Shown: positions 50,689 through 60,136, counted from the stretch's first letter. The stretch is DNA of 64,000 bases from an uncultured SAR86 cluster bacterium (GCA_902583575.1 CACHWY010000004.1:32395-96394); one strand, 5' to 3'. Notes: a model not told the origin generated them from the letters alone. Numbers and translations: made by a program.

Positions 50689-52884
50689 TTAGAAATTCAG
50701 TGCAAATCCTACCTTCATTGTTCTAGGTTTTTGTGATCTAGCTCCATCTTTTGGTGCTCTAGCTACAACATCCTCATCATCAAGAAGATTTTCAACACCA
50801 ACATAGATATCAACATTCTCGTTTAATGCTTTTCTTAAATTAACATCTACGAAACTATGAGCATCTATAGTTTGGTTAGTGCCGCAAGCAGCGGTAGAAC
50901 ATGAGCTACCATTATTTACCCATCTTACATTGCCACTTAAGCCATTTGATTTTACAAACCCTGCTACTAAAGCTAATGATCTATCTGGTACATAAGGAAC
51001 ATCGTCGCCTGCTGCAACAACCCCCCAATAATCACCATCATCATCAAAACTGTTTGCGAATGTAGCATCGGTAGATGTGTATGTTAAGCCTATTGGGTAA
51101 GACGTTCCATTATTGCCCTCAAGAATCATAGAACCAGAAACTTCAAGACCTGACACGTCAACCGCACCACCGTCAAAAACATCTCCTTCGTTGCAATCGC
51201 CACCTTGAGAATTTTTACATTCTGCTTTTAAGCTCTCATAATCACTTTGAAAGTAGAATACTTCAACATCAGACATTCCTTCGGAATATCTTAATCCTAA
51301 TTCCATATTATCGGCTGTTTCAGGATCTGCACCAAACATAGCTGTCATACCTTCATGAAAACCAGCAACAAGTTGCATATTTTCATTTAGATCATAAGTT
51401 GCACCAAATCCAGTAGAAGTATAATCTCCATCTTTTGTTTTTGGATAACTACTATTTAATTGGGTTCTAGTTGGTGTTCCATCATCCCATCTATTTTCAA
51501 CTTGATCATACTCTTCGGATCTATGACCAATTGTTACAACTAAATCTCCTAATGTAATTTTGTCTTCAATATAATAAGAAGTTGCTTCAGATTCTCTTAA
51601 TCTATTATTGCTTCCTGTATAGCCAGTACCACATGAATAAAGAGCAGAATTAACTCCACTTGCACTTTGATCAAAGCATTCATATTCTTGATATCTGCTC
51701 TCAGAGTCTTCCATATCTCTATAACCAACAGTTAAGGCATGCATTCCAACTTCGGTCGAAACCTTAAATTGAAAGCCTTCATTGGTATAGAATCTATTAT
51801 TATGTTTAAGCTTTACTTGCACAGCTAATTGACCATCAAGGATTGCTTGAGCATTTGCGTTGCCTGCATTAGCTGCAGAAATAACGTTATTAATACCATT
51901 ACTTACACCATGAGCTTTAGTATTATTTGCTTTATCAACTTTAAACCAATCTCTGTGGTAATCATTACTCCATTTAGAGGCAACAACATCAAAGTTACCT
52001 ATTGATCCAGCATATGTTAATGACATTTGATCTCCATCATTATCCATAACATCGTATTGAGTCATTCCATATCTTAATCTTGGATTTTTATTAAAGCTTG
52101 CTTGAGAAAGGCCTACATAGGATTGTTCTGATTTCTCATTCATTTCTAACATCTTAAGTGTTAATGAATGATTGCCTGATTCATATCTTGCTTTAAACAT
52201 GACATCAGATTTATTAAATCCAGTGTCGCCTCCAACATTTGCGATACCATCAAAACCATCGGTTTGATGTTCATGAACTTCAACTAATGCTCCTAAATTT
52301 CCAGAATTACCGCCATAATAAGCATGAGTTCTAACCATACCATTCTGACCTAACTCTTGAATAAATTTACCTGAGTTAGCTTCAGGAATTGGAGTACTAA
52401 TTAAATTTATTGCGCCTCCAATTGTGCTTGGCCCCTGGCTAATAGATGCAGGTCCCTTTAATACCTCAACTGAATTAATTCTTCCTGTAGTTGGAAAATA
52501 GTATGCAGAAGCAGAAGTATATGGAGCCGGAGCAATTAATATTCCATCCTCCATTAAAGTTACCTTTGCTGCTCTATCGATAGAAGTACCACGAATAGAA
52601 ATATTTGGTCTCAATCCATAACCATCTTCAGTTCTAAAGTAAACACCAGGAACAGCTGATAATATTTTATGAATATCTGTATCCATTTGTTTTTTCAGAT
52701 CTGCATTTGATATAACTGATCCAGAGCCTGGAAGTTCTTTTGCATCATCTTTAGTACCAATAATTGTTACAGATTCAACATCAGTTCCTTCCTCAGCATT
52801 TAAAATAAATGATGAAACTAAAAATACCCCTATAAAAAATAAAGGTGAAATATCGTAAATGAGTTTATTTAAAATTTTGTTCAT
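50689..52884 (-). CDS. TonB-dependent outer-membrane receptor
   Basis: A signal peptide (about 1-31) is followed by the TonB box region VESVTIIGT. The plug domain has GSGSVISNADLKK, IRGTSIDRAAKVTLMEDGILIAPAP and LKGPASISQGPSTIGGAINL, and the 22-strand barrel ends in KVGFALNF with the terminal Phe. The plug is FecA-like, so ferric-siderophore or heme uptake is likely. The start at 52884 is chosen for GAGG 7 bp upstream (52891-52894); the ATG at 52896 has none. 731 residues. Fur control and a structured leader lie upstream. Confidence 0.92.
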   Translation of the reverse strand: MNKILNKLIYDISPLFFIGVFLVSSFILNAEEGTDVESVTIIGTKDDAKELPGSGSVISNADLKKQMDTDIHKILSAVPGVYFRTEDGYGLRPNISIRGTSIDRAAKVTLMEDGILIAPAPYTSASAYYFPTTGRINSVEVLKGPASISQGPSTIGGAINLISTPIPEANSGKFIQELGQNGMVRTHAYYGGNSGNLGALVEVHEHQTDGFDGIANVGGDTGFNKSDVMFKARYESGNHSLTLKMLEMNEKSEQSYVGLSQASFNKNPRLRYGMTQYDVMDNDGDQMSLTYAGSIGNFDVVASKWSNDYHRDWFKVDKANNTKAHGVSNGINNVISAANAGNANAQAILDGQLAVQVKLKHNNRFYTNEGFQFKVSTEVGMHALTVGYRDMEDSESRYQEYECFDQSASGVNSALYSCGTGYTGSNNRLRESEATSYYIEDKITLGDLVVTIGHRSEEYDQVENRWDDGTPTRTQLNSSYPKTKDGDYTSTGFGATYDLNENMQLVAGFHEGMTAMFGADPETADNMELGLRYSEGMSDVEVFYFQSDYESLKAECKNSQGGDCNEGDVFDGGAVDVSGLEVSGSMILEGNNGTSYPIGLTYTSTDATFANSFDDDGDYWGVVAAGDDVPYVPDRSLALVAGFVKSNGLSGNVRWVNNGSSCSTAACGTNQTIDAHSFVDVNLRKALNENVDIYVGVENLLDDEDVVARAPKDGARSQKPRTMKVGFALNF

Positions 52885-52908
52885 AATTATCCTCATATAA
52901 ATTAAGTT

Positions 52909-52998
52909 GAAAGCTACTTTTATTCGCCTAAAGATTTCTGATTAATTAAAATCTAAAAACTGCACACTTTTAGGGGAATGACCAATAAAGTAGCTTCC
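52909..52998 (-). ncRNA. Candidate structured 5' leader of the TonB receptor mRNA
   Basis: A 12-bp helix joins GGAAGCUACUUU (52998-52987) to AAAGUAGCUUUC (52920-52909), with one G-U pair. It encloses 66 nt. Inside, CUAAAA (52973-52968) can pair with UUUUAG (52958-52953), and AGAUUU with AAAUCU (52954-52949 with 52937-52932). Alternatively CCUAAA (52974-52969) pairs with UUUAGG (52932-52927), which excludes the first. The leader ends about 16 nt before the GAGG ribosome site. It does not match TPP, cobalamin or FMN consensus elements I know. It may be a regulatory RNA or chance in AT-rich DNA. Confidence 0.45.
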
Positions 52999-53008
52999 AT
53001 GAATAAGA

Positions 53009-53037
53009 ATGATAATGATTCTCATTTAGATTTACAA
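53009..53037 (-). promoter_or_regulatory. Fur-repressed promoter of the TonB receptor
   Basis: On the minus strand, -35 TTGTAA (53037-53032), a 17-bp spacer and -10 TATCAT (53014-53009). A Fur box in 7-1-7 form, TGATAAT-G-ATTCTCA on the plus strand (53010-53024), matches the TGATAAT-N-ATTATCA consensus at 13 of 14 arm positions and covers the -10. Iron-dependent repression is therefore expected, and a transcription start near 53002 would place the leader helix at the 5' end of the RNA. Confidence 0.8.
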
Positions 53038-53109
53038 GTATAAATTAAAAATATTTATATATATTTTTTAATAATTAATTTAATTTGTGGTTTTTAAAGT
53101 CTGAAACTT

Positions 53110-53535
53110 TTACTTGTTATTGCCTTTGATTGCAAAGTAGGCACTTAATATTAAAAGGAATATATGCTCACTCATGAAAAGTTTTTTAGTGATCAACCAA
53201 TCTGAGTGCGCTATAAAAAGTGCTCCTATAATGATAACTCCGCCCATGCCACCAGCAATCCTAGTAATCAAATTGCCTACATGATTACTTAATAAGCCAC
53301 CTAATATTATTCCTGCTCCTGCTGCGACCTCTCCTATTGCAACCATGCTAGTAACAATTTCTGGATTCATATAACCCATACTTTCGAACCATGTAACCAT
53401 TCTTTCAGGTGGTAATGGGAACTTCCCTATTCCGTGAAGTATAAAAGATGTTCCTAATCCTAATCTTAACAACCAAGGTGAAATTGGTGCTAATGGTTTT
53501 GCAATTGATTCAAGTAGATTATTTAGTTTTTTCAT
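53110..53535 (-). CDS. DoxX family membrane protein
   Basis: Four-helix membrane protein of the DoxX family. PWLLRLGLGTSFILHGIGKF (about 19-38) is the typical first helix, followed by GEVAAGAGIILGGLLS and FLLILSAYFAIKGN. 141 residues. It starts 3 bp after hflX ends on the same strand and is probably co-transcribed with it. The family is linked to quinone or redox and thiosulfate chemistry, but no specific role can be assigned here. Confidence 0.82.
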   Translation of the reverse strand: MKKLNNLLESIAKPLAPISPWLLRLGLGTSFILHGIGKFPLPPERMVTWFESMGYMNPEIVTSMVAIGEVAAGAGIILGGLLSNHVGNLITRIAGGMGGVIIIGALFIAHSDWLITKKLFMSEHIFLLILSAYFAIKGNNK

Positions 53536-53538
53536 TTT

Positions 53539-54855
53539 TTAACCTTTGATTGATTTAAAAATTATATCTTTATCCCGACAAAGTTCAAAACCTTTTAAAT
53601 TAATAAATTGATTGAGTTCTTCTTTACCTATTTTTATATTTGCGAACATCTTCCCACAGGATGAAACTTTTTCTTCCTCTACGCACCCCATATCAAATAA
53701 AGTGGATCTGATATTACCTAAATTATTTTCTAACGAGACCCACCCCTCATATACACCATTAAATAACTGTTTATTAATTTTAGAACGAAGGTCCTTAAAC
53801 AAATTTTCTCCTTCTGCAGATATAAAAATTTCATTATCTTTTCTGATTTTAAGTAATGTTAATTTTTGCCCTTCAATTAAATCACATTTGTTATTTACAA
53901 TAATTTGGGGAATATCTAACAATTTTAAATCTTCTAAAATTTTATTTACTTCTAAGATTTTTACTTTGTAATCTTGATCTGCAATATCAACTATATGCAG
54001 TAATAAATCTGCTGACTTTAGTTCATCTAAAGTTGCTTTAAATGATTCTATAAGTTGGGTGGGAAGATTGGATATAAATCCTACAGTATCCGAAAAAAGT
54101 ATTGGTCCATGTGCAGGATTCTTATTTTTTCTAGTGACTGAATCCAATGTTGCGAACAACTTATCTTCAGCAACTTGTTTGCTCTCAGTTAATTTATTAA
54201 ATAATGTGGTTTTTCCTGCGTTGGTATAACCTACCAAGGCAACTAATTTATTCCTACTCTTTTTTCTTGAATATCTATTAACTTGTCTTTGTTTGTGTGC
54301 TTTTTCTAATCTTTGGTTTAATCTTTTTATTCTTTTTCCTATTAATCTTCTGTCTGTTTCAAGCTGAGTTTCACCAGGGCCTCTTAAACCTATTCCACCC
54401 TTCTGCCTTTCTAAATGAGTCCAACCCCTAATAAGTCTAGTAGATAGATGATTAAGTTGTGCTAGCTCAACTTGTAACTTGCCTATATGGGAAGTTGCTC
54501 GAGAAGCAAAAATATCAAGTATTAATTCAGTTTTATCAATTACTCTTTTATTTAAGTAAAGTTCAAGATTTCTATTTTGTGATGCAGTGAGTTTATGATT
54601 TATTATTATTAAATCTATATTGTTGTTAGAAATAATAGTTTTAATATTTTCTAATTTTCCTTGAGATAAAAAAGTCTTAGTTGATGGGATTTTCTGATTA
54701 AATTTTATCTTTTCTTTAATTTTTGTATCACAGGAAGAGACTAAAGAACAAAACTCTTCATAATCATTTTCTAATTGTGTTTGTTGAGCTAAAGATTCAA
54801 CTTCAATAAAAATTAGACAAGCATTTTGAATCTTATTGTTTTCAACAATATACAT
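53539..54855 (-). CDS. hflX: GTPase HflX
   Basis: Ribosome-associated GTPase of the Obg/HflX superfamily that rescues stalled or stressed ribosomes. The N-terminal HflX domain ends in KGGIGLRGPGETQLETDRR (about 152-170). The G1 motif is GYTNAGKTTLFN, G3 is DTVGFI and G4 is NKCD. 438 residues, full length. In E. coli it sits in the miaA-hfq-hflX-hflK cluster; here it has moved about 38 kb away and pairs with doxX. Confidence 0.94.
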   Translation of the reverse strand: MYIVENNKIQNACLIFIEVESLAQQTQLENDYEEFCSLVSSCDTKIKEKIKFNQKIPSTKTFLSQGKLENIKTIISNNNIDLIIINHKLTASQNRNLELYLNKRVIDKTELILDIFASRATSHIGKLQVELAQLNHLSTRLIRGWTHLERQKGGIGLRGPGETQLETDRRLIGKRIKRLNQRLEKAHKQRQVNRYSRKKSRNKLVALVGYTNAGKTTLFNKLTESKQVAEDKLFATLDSVTRKNKNPAHGPILFSDTVGFISNLPTQLIESFKATLDELKSADLLLHIVDIADQDYKVKILEVNKILEDLKLLDIPQIIVNNKCDLIEGQKLTLLKIRKDNEIFISAEGENLFKDLRSKINKQLFNGVYEGWVSLENNLGNIRSTLFDMGCVEEEKVSSCGKMFANIKIGKEELNQFINLKGFELCRDKDIIFKSIKG

Positions 54856-54926
54856 TAACTAAATGTTGTTTTGATTGGAGTATGAAGCAGAAATTATTTT
54901 CATAGCTTCCGCTTTGTTTAAATCTT

Positions 54927-56231
54927 TTATTCAGCGAAATCGAGTCCTTTTGCTTTTTCAACTTCTCTTTTGTTAGGATTGACAGACTCTCTAAATGGTA
55001 CATCAACAACTTCGCCTTCAACTGGCTCACCAGGTGATACTGAATATTCATCAGGCAATCTAACTAATAATTTAGTGCCTATTTCCGATGAAGACCATGG
55101 CACCCAAGCTAGAGCAATATTTGTTTCGAGCTCTGGAGACCACCAAGGAGAAGTAACATAACCCATATCATTTCCATCGGTATCTGCAATCAGCCAAAAA
55201 TCTGGAGCATAATCTGTTATTTCTTTTCCGCCTAAAGTTATGCCAACCATTTTCATTTTAAAAGGAGCTTTGCCATCATCAATGACTGCTCTTTGTTTTT
55301 CAAGCTCTTCTTTACCAATATAATCAGCAGCTTTATTTCGAGGCACTTGATATGCAAGATTAACCTGAAATGGAGATGTTTCATGATCTAAATCTTGACC
55401 CCAAGATAAAATACCAGCTGCAATTCGACGATGATGAGCTGGTGCTATAACCATTAAACCAAATTCCTCGCCTGCTTCAAGAACTGCATTCCACATTTTT
55501 TCAGCATTTTCATGTGCATCACGAACGTAGATTTCATAACCTTTTTCACCAGTAAATCCAGTTTGGCTAATAACACAATCAGCTCCGCCAACTTTTGTTT
55601 CCATCAGTCCGTAATATGGAACATCTCTTAATTCTTCACCAGCTAACTTAGCCATAAGATCTTCAGATAAAGGTCCCTGTATTTGAACAGGACATACATC
55701 TATTTCATCAATCTTGACATCAAATTTTTTCGCTACATTTACTCCTTGAAGCCATAACAAAAGATCGCTATCTGAAATAGAAAACCAAAATTCATCTTCT
55801 GCAAGTCTTAATAAAACTGGATCATTAAGAATCCCGCCTTTGTCATTACATAAAATTGCATATTTGCCATGCATCGGTTCAATTTTTGTTGCGTCACGAG
55901 TTATTACAAAATCTGTAAAAGCTTCTGCGTCTGGCCCTTTAACTCTTATCTGTCTTTCAACAGCAACATTCCACATAGTTACTCTATTCACTAATGCGTC
56001 ATATTCAACCATGGCTCCACCATCCTCAGGTCTAACATATCCTCTCGGATGATAGATTCGATTATAAATTGTTGCTCTCCAGCAGCCCGCCTCATGAGAT
56101 AGATGCCAAAAAGGCGATTTTCTTACACGAGTTGAGATTAATAGTTCAGTCGGTGTTCGTCCGCTCTGTCTTAGATTGTATGGTACTACCCGATCACTTT
56201 GATCTACGCTTGGATGATTTGGATGAGTCAT
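54927..56231 (-). CDS. GcvT-family aminomethyltransferase-like protein
   Basis: Tetrahydrofolate-dependent methyltransferase or demethylase fold. Visible are YHPRGYVRPEDGGAMVEYDALV, the GcvT block FVITRDATKIEPMHGKYAILCNDKGGILNDPVLL (in part), and QTGFTGEKGYEIYV. The protein is 434 residues, longer than the glycine cleavage T protein (about 365), and no gcvH or gcvP is near, so it is not the standard cleavage system. DMSP demethylase, dimethylglycine- or methoxy-aromatic demethylases share the fold. A strong ribosome site (AAGGGGGA) precedes the ATG. Base composition seems higher in GC than neighbours. Confidence 0.72.
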   Translation of the reverse strand: MTHPNHPSVDQSDRVVPYNLRQSGRTPTELLISTRVRKSPFWHLSHEAGCWRATIYNRIYHPRGYVRPEDGGAMVEYDALVNRVTMWNVAVERQIRVKGPDAEAFTDFVITRDATKIEPMHGKYAILCNDKGGILNDPVLLRLAEDEFWFSISDSDLLLWLQGVNVAKKFDVKIDEIDVCPVQIQGPLSEDLMAKLAGEELRDVPYYGLMETKVGGADCVISQTGFTGEKGYEIYVRDAHENAEKMWNAVLEAGEEFGLMVIAPAHHRRIAAGILSWGQDLDHETSPFQVNLAYQVPRNKAADYIGKEELEKQRAVIDDGKAPFKMKMVGITLGGKEITDYAPDFWLIADTDGNDMGYVTSPWWSPELETNIALAWVPWSSSEIGTKLLVRLPDEYSVSPGEPVEGEVVDVPFRESVNPNKREVEKAKGLDFAE

Positions 56232-56374
56232 ATTTCCCCCTTCAAATTTATGACAAATATATAAGATTTATCATCTGATTAAACGACATTTTTTTAACTT
56301 TGTAAATCAAAATTTTTAATAGATTTATGCTTCAAAATTAAGCATTATTTTTAACCTATATTATGATAAAAAAA

Positions 56375-57343
56375 TTATTCTAAATTAATTATTTTTCCAG
56401 GTTTTAAGGTTATAAAATCAATTGAATTATCTTGTTTAACAGCATTTGCAAGCCTTTCTCTTGGCTCAAGTGTATCCTCATCTGTAAGAGAAAAAGTACC
56501 CCAATGCATCCCAAAAGCTTTTTCTGCTTCCAAATCTAACATAATTTGAACTGCGTCTTCAGGGTTTACATGACTTTCTGCCATAAACCATTCAGGATCA
56601 TATGCACCTATTGGTATAAATGCATATTTAGGAGATCCGAGTTTAATTTTTGTATCTTTAAAATCATTAGAATATCCGGTGTCGCCAGCATGATATAAAG
56701 AATATTCCTTATGTTTTATGTACCAACCTCCCCATAAACTTTTATTTCTATCAAATAAGGATCTTTTTGACCAATGTTGAACAGGAGTAAAGATAAATTC
56801 GAAATTACTTGCTTTAAATGATTGCCACCATTTAAATTCATAAGCATTTTTAATTCTTTTTCTTTTCAGTAGCTTAAGATCTCCAGCAGGAACTAAAAAA
56901 ATAGCTTTTGGATGTTTTTTTGAAATCTTAATCAAGGATTTTATGTCTAAATGATCATAGTGATTGTGACTAACAGTTACAAAGTCTATATTAGGAATTT
57001 TATCTATTGGTATTGCAGGAGGAATAAGTCTTTTTGGCCCAATGTTTCTGAAAGGAGAAGCTCGATCTGAAAAAACTGGATCTGTAAGTATTGTTGTTCC
57101 ATCCTTTTTAATTAAAAAGGTTGAATGGCCAATCCAAATAACATAATTATCATCTTCTTTTAGATTCAAATTCTCCCAATCAGAAGATATTTCTATATTG
57201 CTTATTTTTGGTTCAATGTCAGATCTAATCCATTTAATCATATCGCTAAATGTTTTATCTAAAGATTCACCATTTGTATTCTTGTATTCAGCAAAAAGAG
57301 ATACTGAAATAAGTAAATATAATGAAAGTAAAATTTTAATCAT
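56375..57343 (-). CDS. Exported metallo-beta-lactamase-fold hydrolase
   Basis: Begins with a signal peptide (about 1-18). The fold has WIGHSTFLIKKDGTTILTDP (about 70-90) and the zinc motif SHNHYDHLD (about 132), then GDTGYSND and the C-terminal HWGTF. The PFRNIGPKRLIPP stretch resembles NAPE-phospholipase-D/UlaG-like proteins. 322 residues. A periplasmic lipid or phosphodiester substrate is possible. It is 42 bp downstream of the S46 peptidase. The 144-bp spacer to the GcvT-like gene holds a small AT-rich hairpin at about 56325-56345 and nothing else clear. Confidence 0.82.
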   Translation of the reverse strand: MIKILLSLYLLISVSLFAEYKNTNGESLDKTFSDMIKWIRSDIEPKISNIEISSDWENLNLKEDDNYVIWIGHSTFLIKKDGTTILTDPVFSDRASPFRNIGPKRLIPPAIPIDKIPNIDFVTVSHNHYDHLDIKSLIKISKKHPKAIFLVPAGDLKLLKRKRIKNAYEFKWWQSFKASNFEFIFTPVQHWSKRSLFDRNKSLWGGWYIKHKEYSLYHAGDTGYSNDFKDTKIKLGSPKYAFIPIGAYDPEWFMAESHVNPEDAVQIMLDLEAEKAFGMHWGTFSLTDEDTLEPRERLANAVKQDNSIDFITLKPGKIINLE

Positions 57344-57385
57344 CTTTTTTTCTTGATAAAAAATTCAGAAATAATCTATCTAACT

Positions 57386-59533
57386 CTAATATATTGAATT
57401 AGTTATCGTTAATTCTTCAAGAATATTTTCTGCCTCATCTAACTTTTCTAATGTCCAAAGAAGATATCTAGAGTCTACAGAAATAGTTCTTGCATCAGGT
57501 ATATATTTATAATCTGCGATAATTGTTTCAAGCATGCCATCAAATGCTAATCCAACAAGCTCAAATTTTGAATTAATAGTTGCAGACCCTGAATTGCCAT
57601 TAGTTATATCTAACGTTGAAAGAAAGTTAACTGGTACTGAATTAATTGGCTTATAAAAATATTTACCATAATCTTTTGTTTCGATTAGATTTAGAAGTTT
57701 TCCGCTAGCATTAAATGGTTTTATGCCTGTATGTTTTTGAGCAATACCCTCTAGTCTTGTAAAAGGCTCATAAATTAAACCATCTTTTAAAGATACGCCG
57801 GCAACATTTCCATAAGTAACTCTAAGAGTCCCATTGGCATCTGCATACATTTGCTTGCCAGATGATTCATAATATTTTTTCAAAAGACCTATAAATTTTG
57901 ATTTAAGTAGTTGCCTTTTTGCTCCTGTTTCTTCAGATTCTTTCTCATACGCCAAAGACTCATCGAAGGTATCTTTTGCAAAAATAATCAGAGGATCTTG
58001 AGAATCATTTAATTCATCTAAGCTCATTTCAAACATTTGTAAAAAATTCTCTGAGGTTTGGTAATCTGTTGAATAAATCTCATCAACTTTGCTTAGAATT
58101 ATTTCCTTGGATTCATCCAATCTAAAGAGCTTGCTATAAGTAGCTCTTCTTAAGGATGAATCAAAGCCTGAATAAACAATTAGTCTATCTTCAAATATAG
58201 CCCTATCTACTCTTGGATCAAATGAATAATCTAGACTCTTAATTCTATTAATAATTCTTTCCTGGTCTCTATCTTGATAGCCTGGTTTTCTTTCTGCATC
58301 AATTTTTTCTCTCTCAACAGCATTCCTATAAATTCTTTTTGCTTGTGAGATTAAAGCAGAATTTCCATAGTAAGATCTGGCTAGGCTTTTTTGTTGATCT
58401 TCATCAATTAAGTTTAGTAATTCACTAAGATAATTTTTATCAGTTTCTGATGCATCTTTTTCAACAAAATCTAAAAAGTTTCTCCATTTAATTTTTTCGG
58501 ATTCAATAAGTTTAAAATTGTTTGCACCATCTATTTGACCCGATATTTTTTTATAGTAGTTTTCGTAGCCACTTTTTAAACCTCGATATTTAAGCATAGA
58601 GCCATCAGAAGAATTAGTATTCTGCTCCATTAGCTCAATACCTCGTTTGAGAAATTTTACAGTCTCATGAAATCCAGTTTCAAGATCCCATTTGATTTCA
58701 TTAAAAGTAATAGTTCTATTGGTTCTTCCTGGATATCCAACAACCATAACAAAATCACCATCTTTTACACCCTTAGCAGAAACCTTTAAAAATGAATCAG
58801 ATTTATAAGGTACATTATCTTTGGTAAATTCCTTACTAGAACCATCTTTGGCTGTATATGCTCTAAGTAATGCAAAATCGCCTGTATGTCTTGGATACAT
58901 CCAGTTATCAATTTCTCCTCCATATTCTCCAATGTATGAGGGAGGCGCATAAACTAATCTAACATCTTTTATTTTTAATACTTTTTCTAATTTATATGTT
59001 TCACCACTAAAGAATGATCTGACCCTACATTCAAATTCATCAGAAGTTTCACACTCTCTTATTATTACTTTTTTGTTATCTTCAATAATTTCAGCCCTTT
59101 CAAGGGCAGCGGTATCATCACTTAAACCATCTAATACTTTATTAGTAATATCGGTACTTTTTAAGGTTACATATACACGTGATCCTGGAGCAGACCTTTT
59201 TTCATCATCTTTTGTTCGTGCAACAAAACCCGTTTCAAATAAATCAGATTCCGCATTTGAATTGAACTGAAGATAGCTTCTTTCTATACAGTGATAATTT
59301 GTAGCTATTAAGCCTTGGTCTGAAACAAAAGCTGCTGAACAGCCTCCTAAACTTACAATAGCGTTCATGGGATGCTTAAATAAGTCACTAACATTAGCAA
59401 CGCTTCCCTTGTAACCACTGGCACGAAGTTCTTTTTGCAATGATTTCATTTGATATGGTTCCCACATTCCTTCATCAGCAGTGATATTAAGAACAAACAT
59501 TGTTAAAAAAATAAACATATATTTTTTAATCAT
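57386..59533 (-). CDS. S46 family peptidase (dipeptidyl-peptidase type)
   Basis: Exported serine peptidase of the DPP7/DPP11 group. A signal peptide (about 1-19) is followed by EGMWEPYQM, the histidine in LIATNYHCIER (about 74-84), the aspartate in EYGGEIDNWMYPRHTGDFA, and the serine in DITNGNSGSATINSKFELVG (about 650). 715 residues. It should release dipeptides in the periplasm from oligopeptides imported through the outer membrane. This family is common in marine Bacteroidetes and some gammaproteobacteria that live on peptides. Confidence 0.93.
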   Translation of the reverse strand: MIKKYMFIFLTMFVLNITADEGMWEPYQMKSLQKELRASGYKGSVANVSDLFKHPMNAIVSLGGCSAAFVSDQGLIATNYHCIERSYLQFNSNAESDLFETGFVARTKDDEKRSAPGSRVYVTLKSTDITNKVLDGLSDDTAALERAEIIEDNKKVIIRECETSDEFECRVRSFFSGETYKLEKVLKIKDVRLVYAPPSYIGEYGGEIDNWMYPRHTGDFALLRAYTAKDGSSKEFTKDNVPYKSDSFLKVSAKGVKDGDFVMVVGYPGRTNRTITFNEIKWDLETGFHETVKFLKRGIELMEQNTNSSDGSMLKYRGLKSGYENYYKKISGQIDGANNFKLIESEKIKWRNFLDFVEKDASETDKNYLSELLNLIDEDQQKSLARSYYGNSALISQAKRIYRNAVEREKIDAERKPGYQDRDQERIINRIKSLDYSFDPRVDRAIFEDRLIVYSGFDSSLRRATYSKLFRLDESKEIILSKVDEIYSTDYQTSENFLQMFEMSLDELNDSQDPLIIFAKDTFDESLAYEKESEETGAKRQLLKSKFIGLLKKYYESSGKQMYADANGTLRVTYGNVAGVSLKDGLIYEPFTRLEGIAQKHTGIKPFNASGKLLNLIETKDYGKYFYKPINSVPVNFLSTLDITNGNSGSATINSKFELVGLAFDGMLETIIADYKYIPDARTISVDSRYLLWTLEKLDEAENILEELTITNSIY

Positions 59534-59614
59534 TAGAAATCCTTTATAAAATTTATAGTTGTTATTATATATCTAAAGTAAATCATCTTGGATATTGACA
59601 CATTATGTTCGTAG

Positions 59615-59985
59615 TCATAAATTGTTTATGAATACAGAGGCAGCCCTTTGTCCATCGTTCCACGCACCGTCGACATATCCACTGCGATTAGAGAGAGCTT
59701 CGCCTGCGAGCAAGATGCGACCAGCAATTGGATGCTGCAGTATTTTTTTTCATTGCCGAGTGTATTCAATGAACTGTGTGAGTAAGCGCCAAGTGCATAC
59801 GGGTCATTCCCCCAGTCGGTGGTACTATAATCGATAGGATCAGGGGCGTCGGAGCCCAAGATAGATCTGACGTTAACGTGAAGTGCAGTCGCCAGTTCGT
59901 CGATCGACAATGAGTCCGCTGCAATACCCGAAGCCCCAGCACCAATTACTACTACAGTCGAATTATGTTGAATTCTGTCATGCAT
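59615..59985 (-). pseudogene. Flavin amine oxidase remnant
   Basis: Fragments of one flavoenzyme survive on the minus strand. They are the FAD motif VVVIGAGASGI at the start, STTDWGNDPYALGAYSH in the middle, and, after a frameshift, GRILLAGEALS and GYVDGAWNDGQRAASVFIN, ending with TGA at 59615. This is the C-terminal signature of monoamine oxidase-like proteins. The frame breaks near an eight-T run (59743-59750), and several hundred residues between the FAD motif and the middle are deleted. GC content is clearly higher than the surroundings, which points to foreign origin. Confidence 0.85.
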
Positions 59986-60065
59986 ATGATCTTAAAAGTA
60001 TTTATATTCCCACTCAATTAGGAAATTATACATTTTAAGAACAGTAAAACCTTAGAAACCCTTTA

Positions 60066-60111
60066 AATGGTGGGCCCGGGAGGACTCGAACCTCCGACCA
60101 ATGGATTATGA
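60066..60111. repeat. Duplicated 3' half of the CAU tRNA (attachment-site-like)
   Basis: A 46-bp exact copy of 61928-61973. It covers the tRNA from the anticodon loop through the T arm and acceptor strand to the CCA and one flanking base pair. It lacks the D arm and the 5' acceptor strand, so it cannot fold as a tRNA. It lies on the 3' side of the intact tRNA, 1862 bp away, as expected for the distal attachment site of an element inserted in that tRNA gene. Confidence 0.85.
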
Positions 60112-60136
60112 ATAGTAAAGAGCATAAAATATATAA

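Noticed and set aside
54927..56231. Definite DmdA (DMSP demethylase)
   Set aside because: The protein is about 65 residues longer than known DmdA and diagnostic residues cannot be checked by eye.
56232..56374. Glycine riboswitch before the GcvT-like gene
   Set aside because: None of the conserved glycine aptamer blocks is visible; only a small AT-rich hairpin.
60066..60111. Second tRNA gene
   Set aside because: Only the 3' half is present; there is no D arm or 5' acceptor strand, so it is a repeat and not a gene.
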